A DNA stretch of 64,000 nucleotides from Dyella nitratireducens (GTDB taxonomy: Bacteria; Pseudomonadota; Gammaproteobacteria; Xanthomonadales; Rhodanobacteraceae), in contig NZ_BMJA01000002.1 in assembly GCF_014642835.1 (NCBI RefSeq), forward strand, positions 1,116,867-1,180,866, written 5' to 3'. Shown here piece after piece: positions 42,547 through 50,705 of this stretch. The position numbers and the translations under genes are program-made. How positions within the stretch are numbered: position 1 is the first letter of the stretch; the number at the start of each line of letters is the position of its first letter. Below the pieces are notes generated by a model. That model did no database searches and had not been told where the DNA came from. It worked only from the letters and a program-made list of their open reading frames with translations.

Positions 42547-44091
42547 ATGGGGGGAGAACTTGCACCTTTAGGTGGCATGCTACCTGCGCTGATAACCGAA
42601 GCGCGGCGTCGGCGCATGGCCTTGGGCATTGCATTTGCCGTGATTGCGATCGCGGCCCTGGTCGTCGGCATGTTCTGGCCGAAAAAATACGAAGCGTCCA
42701 CCACCATCCTGGCGCAGGAAAGCAACATCATTACGCCGCTGATGGAAGGTGCGGCCTCGGCAACGGCGAACGCCAACCGGGCAGGTATCGCCCAAAACGT
42801 GATTTTCAGCCGGAAAGTGCTCGACCAGATTCTGGTGGCCGGTGGCTGGATGGCGACGCGTCCCACGCCGGTCCAGCGGGATCTGATCATCGAGGGCATT
42901 CGTGCCCGCACCAAGGTGCAGACCTCGCACGGCAATTTGATCACGATCAGTTATACCGATTCCGAACCACGGCGGGCGTTCGTGGTGACGCGGGAGTTCG
43001 CGCGTCTTTTCATCAGTGAAAGCCTTGCCTCGAAACAGCGCGAAAGCCGCGACGCCTATGAGTTCATCAATAGCCAGGTCGAAACCTATCGGGGCAAGCT
43101 GACCGACGCCGAAGACAAACTCAAGGCCTATCGCGAATCCAATATAGATGCGCGGCCTGGCAGTGACGTCGACACCAATTCGCGCATCAGCCAGCTGCGT
43201 ACGCAAATCGAGAATACGCAGTTGGAACTGACCGAAAAGCGCTCGCAGGCGGCTGCGTTGCAAGCACAGCTGTCGGGCGAATCGGAAGTCAATGCGGTGC
43301 ACACCACGCAAGGCATCTACGACACTCAGCTCGCCGATTTGCAAAGCCAGCTCGACAAGCTGCTGCTCACCTATACCGACCAATATCCGGACGTGATCCG
43401 GCTACGGCACCAGATCCAGGATCTGCGGCAGCAGATGGCCCAGTCGGATCAGCGCAAGCAGGCAGCGCAAGCAGCCGGAACACCGATACCGCTGGACAGC
43501 ACGGTGCAAATGAATCCGCTTTACCAGCAGCTGAAGATCCAGCTTGCCGCGACCGAGGGCGATGCTGCCGCGGCACAGGCACGCATCAGTGCCAGCGAGT
43601 CGATGCTGGCCACGGAGCTGGACCGCAGCAAACGCATCTCCAATTCGGAAAATGTCACCGCCGAGCTGACGCGCGACTACGACGTCAATCGCGACGTCTA
43701 CCAGGACCTGTTGAAGCGTCGCGAGAACGCGCGGGTGTCGATGAACCTCGACGCCGAACAACGCGGCCTGACGTTCATCGTCCAAAACCCGGCGGTGATG
43801 CCGCTGGTGCCGTCCGGCCTGCGTTTTGTGCATTTCGGAGCGGCTGGCCTGGCGTTGTCGCTCGCCATCCCGTTCGGATTGTTGTTCGCGCTGGTGCGTC
43901 TTGATCCGCGGGTGCGTTCGGCCGACCAGCTGGAACGTGCGCTCGGTTCCAATGTCCTGGCAACGATTCCGTTCTACCCGACCCCGCGTGATCGCCGACG
44001 CGAACGGTTGCATAACACGATGCTGGTGTTGATCGCCGTCGGTGTTGCCGCGTTTTACCTGATTCTGTTCTGGATCCGGCACAAGGGTTGA
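42547..44091 (+). CDS. EPS chain-length determinant (Wzz/GNVR family)
   Basis: This 514-aa inner-membrane protein has a transmembrane helix near the N-terminus (about 24-43), a large periplasmic coiled-coil region (about 160-390) and two C-terminal hydrophobic segments (about 425-447 and 490-507). The stretch around YDVNRDVYQDLLKRRENARVS corresponds to the GNVR domain typical of polysaccharide co-polymerases in exosortase-A EPS loci. It lacks a fused kinase domain; the ATPase-like partner is the next gene. AAGGGG five bases upstream fixes ATG 42547. Its role is controlling polymer length and coupling synthesis to export. Confidence 0.9.
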   Translation: MGGELAPLGGMLPALITEARRRRMALGIAFAVIAIAALVVGMFWPKKYEASTTILAQESNIITPLMEGAASATANANRAGIAQNVIFSRKVLDQILVAGGWMATRPTPVQRDLIIEGIRARTKVQTSHGNLITISYTDSEPRRAFVVTREFARLFISESLASKQRESRDAYEFINSQVETYRGKLTDAEDKLKAYRESNIDARPGSDVDTNSRISQLRTQIENTQLELTEKRSQAAALQAQLSGESEVNAVHTTQGIYDTQLADLQSQLDKLLLTYTDQYPDVIRLRHQIQDLRQQMAQSDQRKQAAQAAGTPIPLDSTVQMNPLYQQLKIQLAATEGDAAAAQARISASESMLATELDRSKRISNSENVTAELTRDYDVNRDVYQDLLKRRENARVSMNLDAEQRGLTFIVQNPAVMPLVPSGLRFVHFGAAGLALSLAIPFGLLFALVRLDPRVRSADQLERALGSNVLATIPFYPTPRDRRRERLHNTMLVLIAVGVAAFYLILFWIRHKG

Positions 44092-44093
44092 GT

Positions 44094-44873
44094 ATGAGCA
44101 AGCATGACGAAAACGTCTTTACCAATCGCCGCGATCTGAAGGCCGATGCCGGTGTGCGCCAGATCGACGAGACCCCCTCGACAGGTCATTCGATTGCGCT
44201 GATGACGGAAGTCGGCCGCGCGCTGGCGCCGGCACAGCTGGAACAGCGGCGGTTGATTCATCGCGAAGATTCAGTGCGTCGCCAGTCCGATGCGTTTCGC
44301 GAAATTCGCACGCGCCTGCTCGAGCTTTCGGGCGGCCAGAACTTCATCACCTTGGTCGTGTCGGTCAGTCCGGATTCGGGCGGCAGCTTCGTGGCGCGTA
44401 ACCTGGCGGCGGCCTTTGCGTTCGACGAAGCGAAGACCAGTTTGCTGATCGATTGCAATTTGCGCTATCCGAACCAGCACAAGGCGTTGGGCGTAGAGCC
44501 GGAAAAAGGTGGCTTGATCGATTATCTCGAGCATCCTATCCGCGGCCTGAAATCGATTATTTATCAAACCGGCATTCCGCGCCTTCGCCTGGTGCCGGCG
44601 GGTACGTCGCGCGAAAACGGTGGCGAATTCTTTTCATCGTTTCGCATGCGCGCGATGCTGGATTCGCTGCGCTGCCGATACACCGATCGCTATCTGTTTC
44701 TTGATGGGCCGGCCATCAAAGGCTCGCCGGACGCACGCATTTTGTCGGATCTGGCCGACTTCGTGGTGGTGGTGGTGGGCTATGGGCGTGATACGCCTGC
44801 CGCCGTCAACCAGGCTGTCGCCAATTTTGATACCAGCAAGCTGGCAGGAGTGGTTTTCAATCAGTCGGCCTAG
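44094..44873 (+). CDS. tyrosine-kinase-like EPS ATPase with degenerate P-loop
   Basis: This 259-aa cytoplasmic protein is of the CpsD/CapB (BY-kinase) class that partners GNVR chain-length proteins. The Walker A motif, normally PGEGK[ST], reads Pro93-Asp-Ser-Gly-Gly97-Ser98, with the catalytic Lys replaced by Gly. Walker A' (LLIDCNLRYP) and a Walker B-like FLDGPAIKG remain but are altered. There is no Tyr-rich C-terminal tail. It is therefore probably not an active kinase but a structural partner of the preceding protein. ATG 44094 follows AAGGG; a TTG at 44088 is less likely. The fold assignment is firm; the loss of activity is inferred. Confidence 0.85.
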   Translation: MSKHDENVFTNRRDLKADAGVRQIDETPSTGHSIALMTEVGRALAPAQLEQRRLIHREDSVRRQSDAFREIRTRLLELSGGQNFITLVVSVSPDSGGSFVARNLAAAFAFDEAKTSLLIDCNLRYPNQHKALGVEPEKGGLIDYLEHPIRGLKSIIYQTGIPRLRLVPAGTSRENGGEFFSSFRMRAMLDSLRCRYTDRYLFLDGPAIKGSPDARILSDLADFVVVVVGYGRDTPAAVNQAVANFDTSKLAGVVFNQSA

Positions 44874-44936
44874 GACGAGAGGCGGCTGGGCTGCAACGCA
44901 TTCAGCGCAACACCTTTAAGGAAAGGGGGAGGGGAC

Positions 44937-46307
44937 ATGCCGGCATTCACCACGCTCGCTCGTGCCATGGCGCTCGTGCTGGTCGTTGCGCCGGGCGCGG
45001 CATGGGCCTCGCAGTTCGATTACTCGATCTTCGGCAGTGTCGAACATAGCGACAACATCACCTTGAGCGACAGCAATCCGATCAGCCAGAACGTATTCAT
45101 TCCGGGCTTCAACTTCAACTACCTGCAGCAAGGTTCGACATTTCAGGCCAATGTAAGCGGCACGTTCCAAGACAACGATTATCTCGGGCATCAATTTGCC
45201 AACCAGACGCAAACCGAACTGGCCGGCCAGGCCAATTGGACGGTGCTGCCGAAGCGGTTGGATTTCACCGTCGAGGATTACGCCGGTGTCGAGCCGGTCG
45301 ACTCCTTGGCCAGCAATGCGCCGGACAACCGGCAGCAGACCAACGTGGTGTCGCTGGGGCCGACCTTGCATCTGCAGTTTGGCAACGTCATGCGCGCGCA
45401 AGTCGAGCTTCACTATCTCAATAGCTATGCCTCGAAGGTCAAAGACTTCAATTCGAGCCGTGGCATGGCGGCATTCCGGCTGTATCGCGACCTCAACCCG
45501 ACCGACACGCTTTCGCTGAACCTCGAATCACAGCGGGTGAAATTCAACGACAGCACTGCCACGACCTTGGTCGACGGCGTCGACGACACCATTGCGACAC
45601 CCAATTACACGCGCGACGAAGCCTACGCCCGATACACCAGCACGCTCGCGCACTTCAGCGCCGACGTGTTGGCAGGCTGGTCGAAGATTGACTTTGATCA
45701 TGCGCGCGGCGAGTCCAAGCCGCTGGCGAGAATCACCCTGGATTGGCAAATCACCCCGCACCAGACCTTGTCCGTGACCGGTGCCTACGAGTTTTCCGAC
45801 GCCGCGCAAGACATGTTTTTGCAGCCGGGGCAGAGCGTCGTCAACATCCTGGACGAGAATCCGACCGACTTCCTCTACAACCCCGGTGGCGGCATCAGCA
45901 CGGGCAATCTGGTGATCGACTCGGAGGTTTACCTCGAAAGAACCCTGCAGGCGACCTACACCTACCACACCGAGCGCTTGCAGCTGTCGATTGCACCGAC
46001 GTACGACAAGCTTTCGTATCTGAACAGCGCCACCTTCAATCAGTCCACGCGTGGCGGCACGGTCAGTGCCGATTTCCGCCTTCGCCCCAACACGACGATT
46101 ACCGGATTCGTCAATGCAGAACGGCTGACGTATACGTCGTTGCAGCGGACCGACAAAACCTATCGCTATGGCGTCGATCTCGGGCACCAATGGGCACCGC
46201 ATTGGACGTGGCACGTTTCCTATATCCGGCAGGTACGCGGCAGCAACGCGGCTGGCCAGAGTTATCACGAGAACGAAGTGTTTTTCAGCGTGGTGTTCAA
46301 GCGATGA
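44937..46307 (+). CDS. outer-membrane beta-barrel protein of the EPS locus (EpsL-like)
   Basis: This 456-aa exported protein has its signal peptide cut near AWASQ. The rest is alternating hydrophobic/polar strands with aromatic girdle residues and ends in Val-Val-Phe-Lys-Arg, fitting a barrel of roughly 16-20 strands. The start FDYSIFGSVEHSDNITLSD resembles the beta-barrel proteins found next to the export genes in exosortase-A-type and EpsL-type EPS operons. It may be the outer-membrane secretion pore. GGGGGAGGGGA precedes ATG 44937. The stop overlaps the next gene's start (ATGA). Confidence 0.85.
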   Translation: MPAFTTLARAMALVLVVAPGAAWASQFDYSIFGSVEHSDNITLSDSNPISQNVFIPGFNFNYLQQGSTFQANVSGTFQDNDYLGHQFANQTQTELAGQANWTVLPKRLDFTVEDYAGVEPVDSLASNAPDNRQQTNVVSLGPTLHLQFGNVMRAQVELHYLNSYASKVKDFNSSRGMAAFRLYRDLNPTDTLSLNLESQRVKFNDSTATTLVDGVDDTIATPNYTRDEAYARYTSTLAHFSADVLAGWSKIDFDHARGESKPLARITLDWQITPHQTLSVTGAYEFSDAAQDMFLQPGQSVVNILDENPTDFLYNPGGGISTGNLVIDSEVYLERTLQATYTYHTERLQLSIAPTYDKLSYLNSATFNQSTRGGTVSADFRLRPNTTITGFVNAERLTYTSLQRTDKTYRYGVDLGHQWAPHWTWHVSYIRQVRGSNAAGQSYHENEVFFSVVFKR

Positions 46308-47086
46308 ACACGCGTGCCGACGCCGACATGCCGTTCTATTTCGGGCCGGACCGCACGCTGTTCGGCCTGTTCCATGCGTGCGGCACGCCGGCGCGAAAGG
46401 CCGTGCTGCTATGCCCGCCGCTGGGGCAGGACCTGATACGGTGCCATCGCCTGTACCGGCAGCTGGCGCAGGCGCTGGCGGCCGAAGGCGTGGCCGCCTT
46501 GCGTTTCGATTACTACGGCACGGGTGACTCGGCCGGCAACAGCGTGGATATGGATTGGCAACGCTGCCTGGCCGATACCGCGGCCGCGGCCAATGAATTG
46601 CGGACGCGTAGCGGCATCGATCGCGTGTTCGCGTTTGGTGCGCGCCTGGGTGGGAGCATTGCGTTGGCGTCGGCTGCGCAGGCACGCTTTGCCGGTGTCG
46701 TGGCATGGGATCCCGTGCTCGATGGCCGCGCGTATGTGACGCGGCTCGATGCCATGCAGTCGGCGCTGTGCCTCGATGGGCAGCGTTTCATGGTGCCGCG
46801 CAACGCGGCCGACGCGGCTGCGCAATGGCTCGGGTTCGCGATCAGCGACAGCTTCCGCCAGCAGGTCATGGATTTGCATGTCGACCGTCCGACGGTGCCG
46901 ACGCTTCTGCTCGACTCGCTCTCATCCGACGCACCGCAACCCTGGGGAAGTTTTGTGGCCGATGCCGCTGCGGTGAAGTGCGTGCAGCCTGCCACGCCGT
47001 GGAATGATCCACGCCGGCTCGAGGTGGCGATTCTCTCGCACCCGCTGATCCAGGCCGTCACTCGACACGTGCAGGAGGCGGCGTGA
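46304..47086 (+). CDS. exosortase-A-system-associated alpha/beta hydrolase-like protein (type 2)
   Basis: This is a 260-aa cytoplasmic protein with an alpha/beta hydrolase fold: LCPPLGQDLIRCHRLYRQL near the N-terminus resembles the oxyanion region, followed by LRFDYYGTGDS. The nucleophile elbow reads Gly112-Ala-Arg114-Leu-Gly116, so the expected Ser is Arg; as I recall, members of this exosortase-linked family (TIGR03101-like) commonly carry GLRLGA, so loss of the Ser is a family trait. It is probably non-catalytic or uses another mechanism. It is coupled on both sides to EPS genes by start/stop overlaps. Confidence 0.8.
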   Translation: MNTRADADMPFYFGPDRTLFGLFHACGTPARKAVLLCPPLGQDLIRCHRLYRQLAQALAAEGVAALRFDYYGTGDSAGNSVDMDWQRCLADTAAAANELRTRSGIDRVFAFGARLGGSIALASAAQARFAGVVAWDPVLDGRAYVTRLDAMQSALCLDGQRFMVPRNAADAAAQWLGFAISDSFRQQVMDLHVDRPTVPTLLLDSLSSDAPQPWGSFVADAAAVKCVQPATPWNDPRRLEVAILSHPLIQAVTRHVQEAA

Positions 47087-47907
47087 TGCAGGAGCAGGCT
47101 TTCCGTTTTGGACGCGCACGGCATCTGGTGGGCATTGCGGGATTGCCGTCGCCTGCCACGCCGGAAACGGTCGGCGTGATCGTGCTCAACGCAGGGCTGG
47201 TGCATCGGATCGGGCCGTTCCGGTTGCACGTCGAGATGACCCGGCGATTGAATGCGTACGGTTATCCCACCTTGCGCTTCGATCTCTCCACGATTGGTGA
47301 TAGCGCCTCCAGCGGCGAGTCGCAGACCCGCAAGCAGCAGATCTGCGCCGACGTAGGCGACGCGATGAATCTGCTCGGCGAGCAGGCGGCATGCAAGCGC
47401 TTCGTATTGATCGGCCTGTGTTCCGGTTCGCAAAGTGCGCACATGGTGGCTTGCAGTGATGCCAAGGTGGCCGGCGCGGTTTTCCTCGACGGCTACGCGT
47501 ACCGCACGCTCGGTTATCACCTGCGCTATTACCTCCCGCGCATGCTGGATGTGAAACGTTGGCTGGGTGTCCTTTCGCGCCGTCACCAAGCGACAGGCAA
47601 CGGCGAACCCACCTTCACCGTAGCGCCATTGCCGCAAGCCGTGGTGCGCGCCGATTTCGCTGGCATGCTCGATCGCGGCCTCAAGCTGTGCCTGATCTAT
47701 AGCGGCGGCATCAGCCGCTATTTCAACCATGCGCGCCAGTTCCGCGAATGCTTTGGCCGGGTCGTCAGCCATCCCGGCGTCTTCACCCGTTTCCTGAAAG
47801 AAGCCGATCACACCTACATCCTCACCGGCGATCGCAACCGACTGCTGGACAGCGTCGAGCGCTGGCTCTTCGACAATTTTCCCGTCACGACGGGTGGTTC
47901 CCCATGA
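47086..47907 (+). CDS. exosortase-A-system-associated alpha/beta hydrolase (type 1)
   Basis: This 273-aa hydrolase has its nucleophile elbow at Gly110-Leu-Cys112-Ser-Gly114, placing Cys at the nucleophile position with Ser beside it, as in other exosortase-A-associated hydrolases (TIGR03100-like, GLCSGA). LRFDLSTIGDS is the strand-4 region, and a late His in EADHTYIL is a candidate third triad member. ATG 47086 was preferred over GTG 47083 because GGAGG lies eight bases upstream. It is coupled to its neighbours by overlaps. It may remove or transfer acyl groups on EPS intermediates; no substrate is known to me. Confidence 0.82.
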   Translation: MQEQAFRFGRARHLVGIAGLPSPATPETVGVIVLNAGLVHRIGPFRLHVEMTRRLNAYGYPTLRFDLSTIGDSASSGESQTRKQQICADVGDAMNLLGEQAACKRFVLIGLCSGSQSAHMVACSDAKVAGAVFLDGYAYRTLGYHLRYYLPRMLDVKRWLGVLSRRHQATGNGEPTFTVAPLPQAVVRADFAGMLDRGLKLCLIYSGGISRYFNHARQFRECFGRVVSHPGVFTRFLKEADHTYILTGDRNRLLDSVERWLFDNFPVTTGGSP

Positions 47908-48908
47908 ATACAGTCCTGGTTACCGGTGGCGCCGGCTACATCGGCAGTCATGTCGTCCAGCAATTGGTGGCGCGTGGCGAGCGCGTGGTCGTGATCGACA
48001 ACCTGAGCACTGGCTTTCGCGAAGCCGTGCGCGGTGCCGAACTGGTGATCGGCAATGTCGGTGATCCGGGCTTGGTGAGCCATGTCATGGCGGCGCACCG
48101 CTTCGATGCGGTACTGCACTTTGCCGCGCATACCGTCGTGCCCGAATCCGTATGCGACCCGCTCAAGTATTACGGCAACAACACCTGCAATACGCGCAAC
48201 CTGCTGGCGTGTTGCGCGGATGCGGGTATCGATAAATTCATCTTTTCATCGACGGCGGCGGTCTACGGCATGACGGACAACGGCATCGCCGATGAAGACA
48301 CGCCGACCCGGCCGATCAACCCGTACGGGACATCCAAGCTGATGTCCGAAACCATGTTGCGCGATCACAGCGCCGCTGGCGCGATGCGGCATGTGATACT
48401 TCGCTACTTCAACGTCGCCGGCTGCGACCCGGCGGGCCGCATCGGCCATTCCACGCCCAATGCGACACTGCTGATCAAGGTGTGCTGCGAGCACGCCGTC
48501 GGGATTCGCGACAGCCTGTCGATTTTCGGCACCGACTATGACACGCCGGACGGCACCGGTATTCGCGACTACATCCACGTCGACGACCTGGCCGCGGCGC
48601 ATCTGGGCGCACTCGACCATTTGCGTGGCGGCGGCCCGTCGCTGACGCTGAATTGCGGTTACGGCCATGGCTACAGCGTGCGCGAGGTCATCAACGCCGT
48701 CGCCAGGGTAGGGGGCAAGCCGCTCAACGTGATCGAACTGCCGCGCCGCCCGGGCGACATACCCATGCTGATCGCCTGCAGCAACCGGCTTAAACACGTG
48801 ATGGACTGGCAGCCGCGCTACGACGATCTGGATTTCATCGTCGCTACCGCATTGCGCTGGGAACAGCAGCTTCTGTACCGACGTTCACCGCTTTCATCGG
48901 TGGCTTGA
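47904..48908 (+). CDS. galE: UDP-glucose 4-epimerase-like nucleotide-sugar epimerase
   Basis: This 334-aa cytosolic enzyme has the Rossmann motif VTGGAGYIGSHV at the N-terminus, the catalytic SSTAAVYG segment, and Tyr141-Gly-Thr-Ser-Lys145. GIRDYIHVDDLAAAH and NCGYGHGYSVREVI are GalE-type landmarks. It would interconvert UDP-glucose and UDP-galactose, or the N-acetyl forms, to supply the EPS. Its start overlaps the preceding stop (ATGA) and its stop directly abuts the next gene, so it is part of the operon. Whether it is also the housekeeping GalE cannot be told. Confidence 0.88.
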   Translation: MNTVLVTGGAGYIGSHVVQQLVARGERVVVIDNLSTGFREAVRGAELVIGNVGDPGLVSHVMAAHRFDAVLHFAAHTVVPESVCDPLKYYGNNTCNTRNLLACCADAGIDKFIFSSTAAVYGMTDNGIADEDTPTRPINPYGTSKLMSETMLRDHSAAGAMRHVILRYFNVAGCDPAGRIGHSTPNATLLIKVCCEHAVGIRDSLSIFGTDYDTPDGTGIRDYIHVDDLAAAHLGALDHLRGGGPSLTLNCGYGHGYSVREVINAVARVGGKPLNVIELPRRPGDIPMLIACSNRLKHVMDWQPRYDDLDFIVATALRWEQQLLYRRSPLSSVA

Positions 48909-50705
48909 ATGGATGCCATTTTGCCGATGCGGATGGTGCCCTGGTTCACCACGTCCGGTTTTGCCCGAATTGCGCGGGGAATGATGCTCGCACCGGTTTG
49001 CCGCTGTGTTGCCATGGTTCTGGTAGGCGTGGCGGTCATGCTGGCAAGTGGCACATCGGTCTGCGCGCCTGCGCGCCACACCGTAGCGGCTCCGCCCAGT
49101 ACATCAGCGCGCGAAGCAGTGCCTGCGGACACCACACCCGATCAGCGCATCGTCGTGCATCGTAACGCCGGCAGAGACGTCGACGTGCTGGTGTCCGTCG
49201 GCATTCCGTTTTCGCCTGGTGCGTTACGCGATACGCGCCTGTTGCGCATCCTGGATGAAAGCGGTGCGGAAGTACCCGCCGCCGTCCATACGACCTTGCT
49301 GTGGTACGCCAAGGACGGCAGCGTGCGCGCGGCTCGTGCTCAATTTCATGTGCATCTTGCCGGCGACACCCAGACGTTCTATTTCTCGATCGGCAAGCCG
49401 CGGCAGCGGGATCTGCCTGGATGGCCTTACGCCAATGGGCTGGTTCCCGACGTGCAGGGTTTGAAGGTGGCCGCCGCCTTGGCCACGCTCAGTCCGGTGT
49501 GGCTATGCAACTCGCTGGTTGCCGGCCCGCAGTTTCCGGCGCCGCCGAATGAGGCGTATGCCAATTACGTCGCAACGCAGTTTCAATGGGCCAAGCCGTT
49601 GCCGGTGAACGACCCGACGGCATGGCTGTTCGACCGGCCTTCCACGCTGTTCAAGGCATACATCCGCACCGGCCGTTTCGATTACCTGCAAGCGGCCGAC
49701 CTCAGTTATCACTTTTATATGAAGTACATCCGCCGCGATGGCCTGGCCATGAGCCCCTTTTGCGCCGGTGGGTGGACGTACAACGACAAGCCGTGCGACG
49801 TGAAATACGTCTATGTCGAGCCGATCTTGCTTGCGCTGGCGCTTACCGGTGATGACAGCGAGCACGATCTGGTTACGATCGACAAGATGATGACGCTGTG
49901 GGAGAACGGTGGCTGGGGTAACCGGCCAGGTCCTTATACCAGTCCGTCGCAGCATTTCACCGAGCGCATGACGGGCCTGGGTTTGCTGGAAACCGTCAGC
50001 GCCTACGAATTGACGGGCGATCGCCGCTATCTGGAACGCGTCAATGATCGCATCGGATGGCTATACGACCATCAGCGCGACAACCCGGATGGCCTGGGCA
50101 ACGACGGCTCCTGGCGCAACAGCTGGAGGCTTCACGAAGACGACTCATGGGATCCGTCGAAGGACGTTCGCGGTACCTCGCCATGGATGACGGAAAACAT
50201 CGTCGATGGCCTATGGCACGCGTGGCTGGTGACCGGCGATCCCCGCATTCCCGCCATGATCACCGCGTTTGGCCGTTACCTGGAGCAATACGGCTGGATC
50301 AAGCCGGATCTGCTGCATTATGAACACGACTGGCGCAATCCCTGTTCGGGTCCGGATGGCCAGATTGCGTGGTACTGGTCGTCGTCGCATGCCGACACGA
50401 AAGCGCTTTCGCACATCGAGGATTCGGACGGCTGGTATAGCGATGCGCATACGGTCGAGATCGCCTTGCCGGTGGCCGCGGCCTACTACTTCGAGAAGGA
50501 TCCGCAACAAAGCGCCGCATTGAAGCATCGGCTCGACGCGCTGACGTCTTCCTACAACATCGATTGCGCAAAATCCGCCGATCCCTTGCGGCGATTCAAT
50601 TGGAACAATCGCGGCAGCGGTGTCGTCGCGTGGTTGATCCGCCAGCCGCCTGGCAGCGGCGCCGCGGCAGCGCCGGCTGCAGCGGCCACAAGGGTGACGC
50701 CATGA
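48909..50705 (+). CDS. secreted PcRGLX/YetA-like carbohydrate-active protein in the EPS operon
   Basis: This 598-aa protein has an N-terminal hydrophobic export segment (about 28-52). Residues about 75-180 resemble the RIFT-barrel domain of PcRGLX/YetA-like proteins (DVLVSVGIPFSPGALRDTRLLRILDE read in part), and the remainder is helical with repeated W/Y/H/D motifs (AGGWTYNDKPCDVKYVY; WHAWLVTGDPRIPAMI; SHIEDSDGWYSDAH) as in alpha/alpha barrel lyases and hydrolases. It may be an EPS-cleaving lyase or hydrolase that trims the polymer in the periplasm. Several Met codons are possible starts; ATG 48909 abuts the epimerase stop. An Ala/Pro-rich tail ends it. Confidence 0.7.
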   Translation: MDAILPMRMVPWFTTSGFARIARGMMLAPVCRCVAMVLVGVAVMLASGTSVCAPARHTVAAPPSTSAREAVPADTTPDQRIVVHRNAGRDVDVLVSVGIPFSPGALRDTRLLRILDESGAEVPAAVHTTLLWYAKDGSVRAARAQFHVHLAGDTQTFYFSIGKPRQRDLPGWPYANGLVPDVQGLKVAAALATLSPVWLCNSLVAGPQFPAPPNEAYANYVATQFQWAKPLPVNDPTAWLFDRPSTLFKAYIRTGRFDYLQAADLSYHFYMKYIRRDGLAMSPFCAGGWTYNDKPCDVKYVYVEPILLALALTGDDSEHDLVTIDKMMTLWENGGWGNRPGPYTSPSQHFTERMTGLGLLETVSAYELTGDRRYLERVNDRIGWLYDHQRDNPDGLGNDGSWRNSWRLHEDDSWDPSKDVRGTSPWMTENIVDGLWHAWLVTGDPRIPAMITAFGRYLEQYGWIKPDLLHYEHDWRNPCSGPDGQIAWYWSSSHADTKALSHIEDSDGWYSDAHTVEIALPVAAAYYFEKDPQQSAALKHRLDALTSSYNIDCAKSADPLRRFNWNNRGSGVVAWLIRQPPGSGAAAAPAAAATRVTP

